Source of the DNA: Fredinandcohnia onubensis
GTDB lineage: Bacteria; Bacillota; Bacilli; Bacillales; Bacillaceae_L
Direction: 5' to 3'
Length of the DNA: 52,796 nucleotides
Assembly: GCF_031181385.1 (NCBI RefSeq)
Contig: NZ_JAPSKV010000018.1
Coordinates: 1 to 52,796 of the forward strand
Shown here one piece after another: positions 8,672-19,830 of this stretch. Position 1 is the stretch's first letter. Every line of letters begins with the position of its first letter. The notes beneath the pieces were generated by a model. It saw only the letters and a program-made list of their open reading frames with translations, made no database searches and was not told the DNA's origin. The translations under genes and the position numbers were made by a program.

Positions 8672-8700
8672 ATAATATCAAGATTTCCATTTAACGTCAA
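8672..8700 (-). promoter_or_regulatory. Sigma-A promoter of abrB
   Basis: On the minus strand TTGACG (8695-8700), 17 bp and TATTAT (8672-8677) make a good sigma-A promoter reading into abrB. A second TTGACG at 8641-8646 could start a downstream promoter, recalling the paired abrB promoters of B. subtilis. Confidence 0.8.
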
Positions 8701-8848
8701 TCACTTTTAACTACAATTCTTTTAAAATATGTATAATAATGGTACATGTGTCCTATAACATCAAGCTTTTATAGAAATCCGAACCTTATTTATCTACTGT
8801 TATATGAATAATTACTGTACTATAATAAAGGGAAAAATGGGAATTTGA

Positions 8849-8915
8849 TTCGACAAAATTCTACAAAATTCATGTTATTTTTGTCGAAAAAGGTTTCTGT
8901 TTCTTATTTGTCGAA
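8849..8915. promoter_or_regulatory. Cluster of three Spo0A boxes
   Basis: TTCGACAA (8849-8856), TTGTCGAA (8881-8888) and TTGTCGAA (8908-8915) each contain a full TGNCGAA 0A box, spaced 24 and 19 bp apart. They begin 23 bp after a TATAAT (8821-8826) that reads toward metS and lie about 150-215 bp upstream of the abrB -35. Confidence 0.6.
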
Positions 8916-8985
8916 TAGTTTCCTTTTTGATTTGCTTACATATCTATGTACATACGGAAATCTGGCATTTCTTTTTTCTCTCCAA

Positions 8986-9020
8986 GGAGCAGGGGCTACA
9001 GGCGCTTGCGCTTTTCTCGT
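8986..9020 (+). repeat. Truncated copy of dispersed repeat family A
   Basis: AGGGGCTACAGGCGCTTGCG resembles the right end of the complete element at 13340-13449 (AGGGCTGATCAAGGCGCT). Only this end is present, so it is probably a decayed remnant. Confidence 0.45.
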
Positions 9021-9041
9021 GCTTTAGGTATATTTTGAAGA

Positions 9042-9047
9042 TATAAT
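9042..9047 (+). promoter_or_regulatory. -10 element upstream of metS
   Basis: TATAAT lies 55 bp before the metS start. No good -35 element is visible at 16-18 bp, so the assignment rests on the -10 and position alone. Confidence 0.4.
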
Positions 9048-9059
9048 AGGAATAGATGA

Positions 9060-11051
<1,992 letters not shown>

Positions 11052-11052
11052 C

Positions 11053-11084
11053 AAAAGGGGACAGATGATTTCTGTCCCTTTTAC
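11053..11084 (+). terminator. Terminator after metS
   Basis: AAAAGGGGACAGA and TCTGTCCCTTTT form a long hairpin with a 5-nt loop and a U-rich tail. Confidence 0.85.
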
Positions 11085-11107
11085 ATACGGAAAAAGGAGT
11101 TTTAACT

Positions 11108-11875
11108 ATGTTAATTGATACACATGCTCATTTAAATGCGATACAGTATCAAGAGGATTTAGAAGAAGTAATTGAAAGAGCACAAAGTGAAGGTGTTGAA
11201 ATAATTGTAGTCGTTGGGTTTGACCGTGAAACGATTACAAGAGCGATTGAATTAGCCGATACATATGAGTTTATTTACGCAACGGTTGGATGGCACCCAG
11301 TAGATGCAATTGATATGACAGATGAAGACCTCAAATGGATTGAAGAGCTTTGTTCTCATCCAAAGGTCGTAGCTTTAGGTGAAATGGGTCTTGATTATTA
11401 TTGGGACAAGTCACCAAAAGAAATTCAAAAGGAAGTCTTTCGTAAGCAAATTGCACTTGCAAAGAAGGTAAAGCTACCCATTATTATTCATAATCGAGAG
11501 GCAACTGCCGACATTATTGAAATCTTAGAAGAAGAGAACGCAAGTGAGGTCGGCGGCATTATGCACTGCTTCACTGGTAGTGTTGAAGTCGCCAAACAAT
11601 GTATGGATATGAACTTTTATATTTCATTTGGTGGACCCGTTACCTTTAAAAATGCAAAAAAACCCAAAGAGGTAGCAGCTGAAATTCCATTAGATCGTCT
11701 ATTAATTGAAACGGATTGTCCTTATTTAACACCACATCCATTTCGAGGAAAACGAAATGAACCTAGCTATGTGAAATATGTAGCAGAGCAAATTGCAGAG
11801 CTAAAAGGGGTCACTTTTGAGGAAATTGCCCAAAAAACATCCGACAATGCGAAGCGATTTTTCGGCATAAAATGA
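11108..11875 (+). CDS. yabD: TatD family metal-dependent hydrolase (YabD)
   Basis: A 255-aa TIM-barrel hydrolase of the TatD DNase family. Metal ligands are visible in DTHAHL (H6 and H8), GEMGLDYYW (Glu near residue 92), IIHNREA, HCFTGS and ETDCPYLTPHPFRG. TatD proteins act as metal-dependent nucleases. AAAAAGGAG precedes the ATG. In Bacillus it typically precedes yabE and rnmV, as here. Confidence 0.92.
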   Translation: MLIDTHAHLNAIQYQEDLEEVIERAQSEGVEIIVVVGFDRETITRAIELADTYEFIYATVGWHPVDAIDMTDEDLKWIEELCSHPKVVALGEMGLDYYWDKSPKEIQKEVFRKQIALAKKVKLPIIIHNREATADIIEILEEENASEVGGIMHCFTGSVEVAKQCMDMNFYISFGGPVTFKNAKKPKEVAAEIPLDRLLIETDCPYLTPHPFRGKRNEPSYVKYVAEQIAELKGVTFEEIAQKTSDNAKRFFGIK

Positions 11876-11965
11876 TAGCAAATATTGTCAAAAAATAGGG
11901 TAGCTTGTCCAACAATAAGTTAATTAGAAAAAGTTCTACATGTCTCCTTTGTCTCATATATATCT

Positions 11966-11975
11966 TTGTCGACAA
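11966..11975. promoter_or_regulatory. Palindromic Spo0A-box-like site upstream of yabE
   Basis: TTGTCGACAA is a perfect palindrome, and each strand gives TTGTCGAC, one base short of the 0A box TGTCGAA. It lies 70 bp upstream of the yabE promoter. It could be chance, as it also contains a SalI-type GTCGAC core. Confidence 0.3.
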
Positions 11976-12043
11976 CTAATTCTTCCTTTTTAAAAATTCT
12001 TCTTGCATAATATTTAGTACGGTGAATGAAAAAAGGGGTGGGG

Positions 12044-12072
12044 TTGACAGAATAAAAGATCCTTTATATAAT
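12044..12072 (+). promoter_or_regulatory. Consensus sigma-A promoter of yabE
   Basis: TTGACA (12044-12049), 17 bp, TATAAT (12067-12072) is a perfect match to the sigma-A consensus. The transcript would start near 12079, right before the ribosome site GAAGGAGG (12082-12089). This leaves a leader of about 20 nt and shows that the reading frame upstream of 12100 is not translated from this promoter. Confidence 0.85.
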
Positions 12073-12099
12073 CCACTGAGAGAAGGAGGCGTTTTTCAT

Positions 12100-13296
12100 T
12101 TGCTTAAAAACATGAAAAAACTGTTTTCCGAGTCAAAGCACAAAAAGAGATTAATAGTCTCGATCAGTAGTTTTATAGTCTTAGTAGGTGCCGGTACTGG
12201 TTATGCTACATATGAAACTACAAAGGATACAGTTACACTATCATTAAATGGAAATGAGCAAGTTATAAGGACGCACGCAAACACGGTTGCAGAAGTTCTA
12301 CAAGATTTAGAAATAGATGTCTCGAAACATGACGAGCTTTCACCATCAATGGATACGGCAATCAAGGACAATTTGAAAGTGACGTGGCAAGAGGCTATTC
12401 CGGTTGAGCTTGTAGTTGATAACCAACCACAAAAGGTTTGGACGACAGTAAAAACCGTGGGAGATCTTTTCAAAGACAGTAAGGTAGAAATTACAGAACA
12501 CGATAAAGTCAATCCAAGTTTAGATACAAAGTTAAAAGAAGATATGAAAGTTGAAGTTGAAAAAGCATTTCAACTCACTTTAAATGACGGCGGTACCGAA
12601 TCACAAGTTTGGTCCACTTCGACTACTGTCGCTGACTTTTTAAAAGGTCAAAATGTTACACTAAATGAATTGGATCGAGTAGAACCAGGAATGGAAGCAC
12701 AGATTACAGCAAATAGTGTCGTCAATGTTGTACGAGTAGAAAAAGTCACCGATGTAGTGGAAGAATCAGTTGCCTTTGCAGTTGTGAAGAAAAAAGACAA
12801 CAGCATTGATAAGGGCAAGCAAAAGGTTGTAAATCCTGGTCAAGATGGTAAGATTGCAAAGCATTACGAAGTCGTTCTTGAAAATGGAAAAGAAGTTTCA
12901 AGAGATCTTATCAAAACAGAAACCTTACAAGATAGTAAAGATAAAGTTGTAGCAGTTGGTACACGTGAAATTGTTCAACAGGTTTCCCGTGGTACAGGTA
13001 ATGTTGCAAAAGAATTCTATGTTTCATCGACAGCGTATACTGCGTATTGTAGTGGTTGTTCAGGTACAACTGCGACAGGAATTAACCTTCGTGCAAATCC
13101 AAATGTTAAGGTTATTGCGGTTGACCCTAGTGTCATTCCTTTAGGTACAAAAGTGTATGTAGAAGGATATGGCTATGCAGTAGCAGGTGACAAGGGAACT
13201 GATATTAAAGGTTATAAAATTGATGTCTTTTTCTCGGAGAAATCTCAAGCTTTTCGTTGGGGACAACGAAAGGTGAAAATTCAAATCTTAAATTAA
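12100..13296 (+). CDS. yabE: YabE: G5 and 3D domain cell-wall protein (Rpf/Sps family)
   Basis: A 398-aa exported protein. A basic N-terminus and one hydrophobic segment (about residues 18-35, IVSISSFIVLVGAGTGYA) act as signal or anchor. Three DUF348 repeats follow (about residues 45-215), then a G5 domain (VVEESVAFAVVKKKD onward) and a C-terminal 3D domain (from about residue 315) with the Asp motif ending GYKIDVFF. The family is related to resuscitation-promoting factors and is proposed to act on peptidoglycan. TTG 12100 is chosen because a perfect promoter and the ribosome site lie just before it. Confidence 0.9.
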   Translation: MLKNMKKLFSESKHKKRLIVSISSFIVLVGAGTGYATYETTKDTVTLSLNGNEQVIRTHANTVAEVLQDLEIDVSKHDELSPSMDTAIKDNLKVTWQEAIPVELVVDNQPQKVWTTVKTVGDLFKDSKVEITEHDKVNPSLDTKLKEDMKVEVEKAFQLTLNDGGTESQVWSTSTTVADFLKGQNVTLNELDRVEPGMEAQITANSVVNVVRVEKVTDVVEESVAFAVVKKKDNSIDKGKQKVVNPGQDGKIAKHYEVVLENGKEVSRDLIKTETLQDSKDKVVAVGTREIVQQVSRGTGNVAKEFYVSSTAYTAYCSGCSGTTATGINLRANPNVKVIAVDPSVIPLGTKVYVEGYGYAVAGDKGTDIKGYKIDVFFSEKSQAFRWGQRKVKIQILN

Positions 13297-13306
13297 CTTG
13301 CAATGA

Positions 13307-13332
13307 ACAGAGGAATCTTCCTCTGTTTTTTT
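13307..13332 (+). terminator. Terminator after yabE
   Basis: ACAGAGGA / TCCTCTGT with a 4-nt loop followed by seven T residues. Confidence 0.9.
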
Positions 13333-13339
13333 ATGTCTA

Positions 13340-13449
13340 GTTCCAACGCCTAGCCCCTCGAGGTCACAAGTCAAACCGTTAGAAGGTCAAAGAGCAACCT
13401 TCTCGCTGGCTCGTCTTGTGCTTGTCAGGGCTGATCAAGGCGCTGGAAC
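13340..13449. repeat. Dispersed repeat family A, complete copy with inverted ends
   Basis: A 110-bp element whose ends are inverted: GTTCCAACGCCTAGCCC at the left against AGGGCTGATCAAGGCGCTGGAAC at the right. Internal inverted segments (GAAGGTC..., and GCAACCTTCTC) suggest that the whole element folds into a long hairpin. It lies between the yabE terminator and the rnmV promoter and encodes nothing. A remnant of its right end is at 8986-9020. I recognise the sequence type as an abundant intergenic repeat of Bacillaceae, but the copy number is not measured here. Confidence 0.75.
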
Positions 13450-13475
13450 ATTTCTTTTTATGTCTATGTCTTTTT

Positions 13476-13484
13476 TGTTATAAT
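13476..13484 (+). promoter_or_regulatory. Extended -10 promoter candidate for rnmV
   Basis: TG-T-TATAAT at 13476-13484 is a full extended -10 motif. The -35 region is only T-rich. A second TATAAT at 13502-13507 is an alternative. Confidence 0.5.
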
Positions 13485-13543
13485 TATGTAATATTTGTAT
13501 CTATAATGTTAGACGAATTAAATCGAGAAAGGTTTCACTAAAA

Positions 13544-15006
<1,463 letters not shown>

Positions 15007-15037
15007 TATTGTCGGTTCTCCAACTTTCTTTCCTCTC

Positions 15038-15065
15038 ACCACTTTTGGCTATGCTGCATAGGCTA
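15038..15065 (+). promoter_or_regulatory. Sigma-K type promoter of yabG
   Basis: AC (15038-15039), a 17-bp spacer and CATAGGCTA (15057-15065) match the sigma-K pattern AC / CATANNNTA, with the favoured G before CATA. B. subtilis yabG is a known sigma-K gene of the late mother cell. Confidence 0.6.
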
Positions 15066-15117
15066 ACAAGTAGGTATCTCATAAGCGCAAATTACCTCGA
15101 AGTTGGAGTGGGTGAGG

Positions 15118-16002
15118 ATGGAAATAAAAGTTGGTGATATTGTTGCAAGGAAATCATATCAGTTTGACTTGTTGTTTAAAGTAACGGAAATTACACACGA
15201 TCAAACTGTTTATTTATATGGTGAAGATGTAAGGTTGATCGCAGATGCTCCATATGATGATTTAGTTCTAGTCGATGAGAACGAAAGACAGAAGAGACAG
15301 CGGACCGATCGAGAAAAAGTGGATCATTCCTATCGTCTTTTTCGACAGGATTATCAGTTAATTAGGCAAAAAAATGAATATCATGCGACAGGCGGGTATT
15401 CAAATGATACAGAGTTTTTTCAAATCCCAGGAAGGGTCCTGCATATTGATGGTGACCCCAATTATTTAAAAAAGTGCCTGGCTTTATATGAAAAAATAGG
15501 TGTTCCTGTATATGGAGTCCACTGTCATGAAAAGGAAATGCCAGACAAGATTGATGAACTGCTTGATAAATATAGACCTGACATACTTGTGATAACTGGG
15601 CATGATGCATTTTCAAAATCGAAGGGAAAGGTTACTGAACTAAAGGCATATCGGCATTCTCGCCATTTTGCTCAAACGGTTCGACAGGCAAGAAAAAGGG
15701 TTCCGCATTTAGATCAACTCGTTATTTTTGCAGGTGCATGCCAGTCCCACTTCGAGTCTTTGATAAGAGCGGGTGCAAATTATGCAAGTTCACCTTCAAG
15801 AGTCAATATACATGCTTTAGACCCTGTATATATCGTTGCAAAAATTTGCTTTACTCCTTTTGATGAAAGAATTAATGTATGGGATGTTCTGCGAAATACA
15901 TTAACAGGAGAAAAGGGTCTCGGAGGGATTGAAACTAAGGGTGTATTACGAACGGGTATGCCTTACCAAAAACTAGAGGACGAAGAAGAAGGGGATCTCT
16001 AA
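15118..16002 (+). CDS. yabG: Sporulation-specific protease YabG
   Basis: A 294-aa protein closely resembling B. subtilis YabG, a mother-cell cysteine protease that trims spore coat proteins. Recognisable conserved blocks are GVPVYGVHCHEKEMPDKI, LLDKYRPDILVITGHDA (with the GHD motif) and LVIFAGACQSHFESLIRAGA (with the AC of the likely nucleophile), then NWEV-like INVWDVLRNT and GIETKGVLRTGMPY. ATG 15118 is chosen over the upstream TTG at 15103 by the GGGTGAGG site. Confidence 0.94.
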   Translation: MEIKVGDIVARKSYQFDLLFKVTEITHDQTVYLYGEDVRLIADAPYDDLVLVDENERQKRQRTDREKVDHSYRLFRQDYQLIRQKNEYHATGGYSNDTEFFQIPGRVLHIDGDPNYLKKCLALYEKIGVPVYGVHCHEKEMPDKIDELLDKYRPDILVITGHDAFSKSKGKVTELKAYRHSRHFAQTVRQARKRVPHLDQLVIFAGACQSHFESLIRAGANYASSPSRVNIHALDPVYIVAKICFTPFDERINVWDVLRNTLTGEKGLGGIETKGVLRTGMPYQKLEDEEEGDL

Positions 16003-16024
16003 CGTGTTACGCTAGAGATTCCCT
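15991..16024 (+). terminator. Hairpin at the end of yabG
   Basis: ATCTCTA and TAGAGAT pair around the yabG stop, with GGG/CCC extending the stem. The T-tract is short, so termination efficiency is uncertain. Confidence 0.45.
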
Positions 16025-16155
16025 TTGGTATTTTATTACATGTAAAAACAATTGAAAAATATGTCGATGAAAGAAATCTTGATTTTTATACATATTAGCT
16101 ACACTTTTGAACATACTATCGGTTGTGCACTAAGAAAAATGTAGGAAAATATATA

Positions 16156-16185
16156 TTGACAAGTATTTTGTATCATTGTTATAAT
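16156..16185 (+). promoter_or_regulatory. veg promoter P1
   Basis: TTGACA, 18-bp spacer, TATAAT. Both hexamers are consensus; the AT-rich sequence upstream may act as an UP element. Confidence 0.85.
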
Positions 16186-16196
16186 TTTAGTTTTAT

Positions 16197-16225
16197 TTGA
16201 CGTTTTAAGATTTATTTGGTATACT
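16197..16225 (+). promoter_or_regulatory. veg promoter P2
   Basis: TTGACG, 17-bp spacer, TATACT. It lies 11 bp after the -10 of P1, and its transcript would start about 16 nt before the veg start codon. Confidence 0.78.
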
Positions 16226-16247
16226 TAGAATAGTGAGGTGGAGTGAA

Positions 16248-16517
16248 ATGGGAAAAACTTTGCTTGATATCAAAAGGTCTTTAGATACAAATTTAGGCAA
16301 GAGGCTTACTTTAAAGGCGAACGGTGGTCGTAGAAAGACAATCGAGCGCTCGGGAGTGCTCGCTGAAACGTACCCCTCTGTATTTGTAATTGAACTAGAC
16401 CAGGACGAGAACTCGTTTGAGCGAGTATCATACAGCTATGCTGATATCCTTACAGAAACCGTTCAATTAACATTCTTTGATGAGACATCTGGGAACATTG
16501 CTATAAGTGGGCAGTAG
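16248..16517 (+). CDS. veg: Veg protein
   Basis: An 89-aa protein nearly identical in the core to B. subtilis Veg ([20 protein letters not shown], then [25 protein letters not shown]). Veg is small, highly expressed and linked to biofilm regulation and spore outgrowth; the fold is an SH3-like barrel. ATG 16248 follows GAGGTGGAG; the in-frame ATG at 16233 lies too close to the P2 -10 to be the start. Two strong promoters and a strong terminator make it a single-gene unit. Confidence 0.95.
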   Translation: MGKTLLDIKRSLDTNLGKRLTLKANGGRRKTIERSGVLAETYPSVFVIELDQDENSFERVSYSYADILTETVQLTFFDETSGNIAISGQ

Positions 16518-16546
16518 ACATTGTGTTTGCTGCTTTTTATTTTGTC

Positions 16547-16588
16547 AAAAAACGTGGTGCTTTTCTAAAAAAGCACCACGTTTTTTGT
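16547..16588 (+). terminator. Strong terminator after veg
   Basis: A perfect stem ACGTGGTGCTTTT / AAAAGCACCACGT with a 4-nt loop, flanked by A- and T-tracts, about 30 bp after the veg stop. Confidence 0.93.
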
Positions 16589-16618
16589 TTAAAAAAGAAC
16601 TAATAGGATAAATTGTTA

Positions 16619-16648
16619 CTATAATTAACCCTTGTTTTTCTAATACTA
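16619..16648 (+). promoter_or_regulatory. Possible sigma-G promoter of sspF
   Basis: CTATA (16619-16623) and TAATACTA (16641-16648) loosely resemble the sigma-G pattern GHATR / CATNNTA at an 18-bp distance. The -35 lacks the leading G. Forespore expression is expected from the gene family. Confidence 0.35.
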
Positions 16649-16680
16649 AGGTTGTCGTAGGTAGAAAGGGGTTGTAGTTA

Positions 16681-16866
16681 TTGGGAAGACGTAGAGGAAT
16701 TATGTCGGAAACCTTTAAAGAAGAGTTAGCAAAAGAACTTGGTTTTTATGACACTGTAAAAAATGAAGGTTGGGGTGCAATTCGTTCACGTGATGCCGGC
16801 AATATGGTAAAACGGGCAATTGAAATTGGACAACAACAGCTTGCTAAAAAGGGAAAAAACCAGTAA
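16681..16866 (+). CDS. sspF: Alpha/beta-type small acid-soluble spore protein SspF
   Basis: A 61-aa SASP-family protein matching B. subtilis SspF. It starts [10 protein letters not shown], has the conserved [15 protein letters not shown] block and the [17 protein letters not shown] block that resembles the alpha/beta SASP germination-protease and DNA-binding regions. The start is TTG 16681 after AAAGGGG. Such proteins coat spore DNA and are made only in the forespore. Confidence 0.93.
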   Translation: MGRRRGIMSETFKEELAKELGFYDTVKNEGWGAIRSRDAGNMVKRAIEIGQQQLAKKGKNQ

Positions 16867-16887
16867 AACAGTTTCTTGAACTACGAC

Positions 16888-16917
16888 GCCGGAGCAGATT
16901 CGCTTCGGCTTTCTTTA
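16888..16917 (+). terminator. Terminator after sspF
   Basis: GCCGGAGC pairs with GCTTCGGC (one G-U pair) over a 6-nt loop, followed by TTTCTTT. Confidence 0.75.
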
Positions 16918-16953
16918 TATAAGAATAAGGTCATTATGAACGATTTACATAAA

Positions 16954-16984
16954 AAACAGTGCAGACAGCATGACATCACTGTTT
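16954..16984. repeat. Inverted repeat upstream of ispE
   Basis: AAACAGTG (16954-16961) and CACTGTTT (16977-16984) are perfect inverted arms 15 bp apart. The right arm overlaps the expected -35 region of the ispE promoter, so it may be an operator or an RNA hairpin; I recognise no regulator for it. Confidence 0.5.
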
Positions 16985-17009
16985 TACGATGTTTACTTTA
17001 TGGTACAAT
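16982..17009 (+). promoter_or_regulatory. Promoter of ispE
   Basis: An extended -10, TG-G-TACAAT (17001-17009), with a weak -35 TTTTAC (16982-16987), lies 38 bp before the ispE start. Confidence 0.55.
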
Positions 17010-17046
17010 GTCAATATTGAATTTTACGTTTAAAGCAGGTGTTTTC

Positions 17047-17916
17047 ATGAAATTATTAGTTAAGGCCCCGGCAAAGATCAATTTAGCGCTCGATGTATTG
17101 CATAAGCGGCAGGATGGTTATCATGAGGTGCGGATGATCATGACTACCATCGATCTATCGGACAGGCTTGAATTATCCGATTATGAGGGGGATGAAATTA
17201 AGGTCGTCTCCCATAATCGCTTTGTACCGGATGACAGCCGTAACCTAGCTTATCAGGCTGCAAGCCTACTGAAAAAGCGATTCGGTGTAAAAAAGGGCGT
17301 CGTCATTTCGATTACAAAATCAGTTCCAGTAGCTGCAGGGCTAGCTGGTGGAAGCAGTGATGCAGCCGCAACATTAAGGGGACTAAATAAATTTTGGAAC
17401 CTTGGACTTAGTTTAGATGAACTAGCATCGATTGGTGCTGAAATTGGCTCAGATGTGTCCTTTTGCGTCTATGGTGGGACAGCCCTTGCAACTGGCAGAG
17501 GTGAAATTATAACAGAATTACCTGCACCACCACATTGTTGGGTCATTTTAGCAAAACCAACAATTGGGGTCTCAACAGCAGATGTTTATCGGAACCTTTC
17601 AATTGATCAAATCAATCATCCAGATGTGGATGGGATGATTCGAGCAATTGAGATGAAGGACTTTGGCGGGATTTGCGAGCGTGTCGGTAATGTATTAGAG
17701 GATGTAACTCTAAAACTCCATCCAGAAGTAGCAAACATAAAGGATCAAATGAAACGGTTTGGTGCGGATGCAGTATTAATGAGTGGAAGCGGACCTACTG
17801 TTTTTGGGCTTGTTCAAAGAGAGTCTAGAATGCAGCGGATTTATAATGGATTGCGTGGCTTTTGTGACCAGGTTTATGCAGTTAGATTGCTTGGTGAGCG
17901 AAATAAGGTTGAATAA
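17047..17916 (+). CDS. ispE: 4-diphosphocytidyl-2-C-methyl-D-erythritol kinase
   Basis: A 289-aa GHMP kinase of the MEP isoprenoid pathway. N-terminal [21 protein letters not shown], the ATP loop [20 protein letters not shown] (near residues 95-115) and the C-terminal [12 protein letters not shown] glycine motif are all present. ATG 17047 follows AGCAGGTG; the longer frame upstream crosses the sspF terminator and promoter and is rejected. purR follows 54 bp downstream. Confidence 0.95.
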   Translation: MKLLVKAPAKINLALDVLHKRQDGYHEVRMIMTTIDLSDRLELSDYEGDEIKVVSHNRFVPDDSRNLAYQAASLLKKRFGVKKGVVISITKSVPVAAGLAGGSSDAAATLRGLNKFWNLGLSLDELASIGAEIGSDVSFCVYGGTALATGRGEIITELPAPPHCWVILAKPTIGVSTADVYRNLSIDQINHPDVDGMIRAIEMKDFGGICERVGNVLEDVTLKLHPEVANIKDQMKRFGADAVLMSGSGPTVFGLVQRESRMQRIYNGLRGFCDQVYAVRLLGERNKVE

Positions 17917-17946
17917 AAACGTATATTAATGGTATATTATCTATAA

Positions 17947-17959
17947 AATATTCGGTTTT
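17947..17959. promoter_or_regulatory. PurBox upstream of purR
   Basis: AATATTCGGTTTT agrees with the reverse-oriented PurBox AWWGTTCGGWWWT at 12 of 13 positions. It abuts the purR ribosome site, fitting autoregulation. A second, paired PurBox is not clear. Confidence 0.6.
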
Positions 17960-17970
17960 TGGAGGCTGCC

Positions 17971-18831
17971 ATGAAATTTAGACGGAGTAGTAGACTTGTT
18001 GATATGACAAATCACTTGCTTTTACATCCACAGCACCTTGTTTCTCTTTCCTATTTTGCTGAAAAATATGATTCTGCTAAATCCTCAATTAGTGAGGACC
18101 TAGCCATTATCAAGCAAACGTTTGAGCAGCAAGGAATTGGAACATTAATTACAGTGGCTGGAGCTGCTGGAGGAGTAAAATTTATTCCAATGGTCGGGGA
18201 AGAAGAAGCAAGTGAGGTTGTCGAGGAACTTTGTAAGGTTATAGCAAATCCAGATAGGCTTCTTCCAGGTGGATATTTGTATCTTACTGATATACTTGGA
18301 GACCCGAGAATTGTGAATAAAATCGGGAAAATCTTTGCTTCTATTTATTCAAATCATGAGATTGATATTGTCATGACTGTTGCAACAAAGGGGATACCGT
18401 TGGCATATGCAGTTGCCTCATATCTAGACGTTCCTGTTGTAATTGTAAGACATGACAATCGAGTGACTGAAGGCTCTACTGTGAGTATTAATTACGTTTC
18501 CGGATCTACAAAGCGGATACAGACAATGGTACTGGCTAAGCGGAGTTTGAAAGAAGGAGCAAATGTCCTAATTATCGATGACTTTATGAAAGCAGGTGGA
18601 ACTGTGAAGGGAATGGTTAGTATCCTTGAAGAGTTCAATGCAAACGTTAAAGGAATCGGTGTTCTAGTTGAATCTGAAGGTGTAGAAGAAAGACTAGTGG
18701 ATGAGTACATATCCTTAGTAAAACTTACAGAAGTTGATGTAAAAGAAAAACAAATTAAAGTTGCTGTTGGAAATTATGAATCATACCTACGACAAGTAGA
18801 AATTGAAGATGAAATGGGGGAAGAAGAATGA
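17971..18831 (+). CDS. purR: Purine operon repressor PurR
   Basis: A 286-aa repressor with an N-terminal winged helix (about residues 1-75, [15 protein letters not shown] onward) and a phosphoribosyltransferase-like domain that senses PRPP. The PRPP-binding loop is [17 protein letters not shown] (near residues 200-216). ATG 17971 follows TGGAGG; an in-frame TTG at 17959 overlaps the PurBox and is rejected. The ridA start overlaps the stop (ATGA). Confidence 0.95.
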   Translation: MKFRRSSRLVDMTNHLLLHPQHLVSLSYFAEKYDSAKSSISEDLAIIKQTFEQQGIGTLITVAGAAGGVKFIPMVGEEEASEVVEELCKVIANPDRLLPGGYLYLTDILGDPRIVNKIGKIFASIYSNHEIDIVMTVATKGIPLAYAVASYLDVPVVIVRHDNRVTEGSTVSINYVSGSTKRIQTMVLAKRSLKEGANVLIIDDFMKAGGTVKGMVSILEEFNANVKGIGVLVESEGVEERLVDEYISLVKLTEVDVKEKQIKVAVGNYESYLRQVEIEDEMGEEE

Positions 18832-19202
18832 GACAGGTACAAACGAATCAAGCACCAGCTGCAATTGGACCATATTCACAAGGAATCATTGTAAACAATA
18901 TGTTTTTTAGTTCGGGGCAAATTCCTCTAACACCAGCTGGTGAACTAGTAAGTGGAGGAATAAAAGAACAAACGGTACAGGTTTTTAAGAATCTTCAAGC
19001 CGTATTAACTGAAGCGGGAGCATCCCTAGACACAGTTGTTAAAGCAACTGTATTTATTAAAAATATGGATGACTTTGCTGAACTAAATGAAATTTATGGG
19101 GAATTCTTTGCTGGGCATAAACCAGCCCGCTCTACTGTTGAAGTTGCAAGACTCCCTAAAGATGTTTTGGTAGAAATTGAGGTAATCGCACTCGTAAAAT
19201 AA
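18828..19202 (+). CDS. ridA: RidA family deaminase (YabJ)
   Basis: A 124-aa member of the YjgF/YER057c/UK114 family. It hydrolyses reactive 2-aminoacrylate and related enamines and forms trimers. The signature [11 protein letters not shown] carries the catalytic Arg, near residue 104. It overlaps purR by 4 bp (ATGA), so the pair is translationally coupled; YabJ was first linked to purine regulation in B. subtilis. Confidence 0.95.
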   Translation: MRQVQTNQAPAAIGPYSQGIIVNNMFFSSGQIPLTPAGELVSGGIKEQTVQVFKNLQAVLTEAGASLDTVVKATVFIKNMDDFAELNEIYGEFFAGHKPARSTVEVARLPKDVLVEIEVIALVK

Positions 19203-19274
19203 TAGCGTTTCTCACTAACGTTCTGTTCATTCACAAAAAAGTATGAATCTTTTTAAAAAAATATTTAATATTTA

Positions 19275-19303
19275 GCAGGAGATTCCGATTTTTCGTTGAA
19301 TAT
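19275..19303 (+). promoter_or_regulatory. Sigma-H promoter of spoVG
   Basis: GCAGGAGAT (19275-19283), an 11-bp spacer and GTTGAATAT (19295-19303) fit RNAGGAWWW / RNNGAATWW with one mismatch. Upstream sequence (19235-19274) is very AT-rich, as expected for AbrB binding at this classic sigma-H/AbrB target. Confidence 0.72.
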
Positions 19304-19345
19304 GAATAACTAAGTTTTTATATAGTCAAGAAGGTGGTGAACAGA

Positions 19346-19636
19346 ATGGAAGTGACAGACGTTAGATTACGCCGCGTTAACACGGAAGGTAGAATGAGAG
19401 CGATTGCATCAATTACGTTAGACCATGAATTTGTTGTTCATGACATTCGTGTAATCGATGGCAACAATGGTTTATTTGTTGCAATGCCAAGCAAACGTAC
19501 TCCAGATGGTGAGTTTCGCGATATCGCTCATCCAATTAACTCAAGTACTCGTGGGAAGATTCAAGATGCTGTACTAGCTGAGTATCACCGTTTAGGTGAA
19601 GTAGAGGTTGAGTTTGAAGAAGCAGGAGCATCCTAA
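19346..19636 (+). CDS. spoVG: RNA-binding regulator SpoVG
   Basis: A 96-aa protein almost identical to B. subtilis SpoVG over [38 protein letters not shown] and [12 protein letters not shown]. SpoVG acts in sporulation, septation and gene control and binds nucleic acid. ATG 19346 follows AAGAAGGTGG; GTG 19334 is part of the ribosome site. Confidence 0.97.
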   Translation: MEVTDVRLRRVNTEGRMRAIASITLDHEFVVHDIRVIDGNNGLFVAMPSKRTPDGEFRDIAHPINSSTRGKIQDAVLAEYHRLGEVEVEFEEAGAS

Positions 19637-19654
19637 AATAAAAACTATTACATC

Positions 19655-19686
19655 GAAGAGCCTACATACACGATAGGCTCTTTTTC
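19655..19686 (+). terminator. Terminator after spoVG
   Basis: AGAGCCTA / TAGGCTCT with a 9-nt loop, then TTTTTCTTTC. Confidence 0.88.
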
Positions 19687-19749
19687 TTTCCCTCCTTATC
19701 CCCAATAAACTTTTTCCAGTTAAAAAAACATGTACTTTCGTTAGTTTTC

Positions 19750-19778
19750 TTGAAAATGGTCTCTTTTTGAGATATATT
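19750..19778 (+). promoter_or_regulatory. Sigma-A promoter of glmU
   Basis: TTGAAA, 17-bp spacer, TATATT. It starts a leader of about 150 nt before the glmU ATG. Confidence 0.72.
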
Positions 19779-19798
19779 CGTAATGGATAAAAAGGTTT

Positions 19799-19829
19799 AA
19801 CTTTATGCAATCAAGAATTCTATAAAGTT
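19799..19829 (+). other. Hairpin in the glmU leader
   Basis: AACTTTAT (19799-19806) and ATAAAGTT (19822-19829) are perfect inverted arms with a 15-nt loop, near the 5' end of the predicted leader and directly before a family B repeat. No T-tract follows, so it is not a terminator. Confidence 0.5.
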
Positions 19830-19830
19830 A

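Noticed and set aside
8845-9027. 60-codon ORF upstream of metS
   Set aside because: No ribosome site, hydrophobic low-complexity translation, and it overlaps three Spo0A boxes and a repeat remnant.
16876-17046. N-terminal extension of IspE
   Set aside because: The extension crosses the sspF terminator and the ispE promoter; ATG 17047 gives the normal family length.
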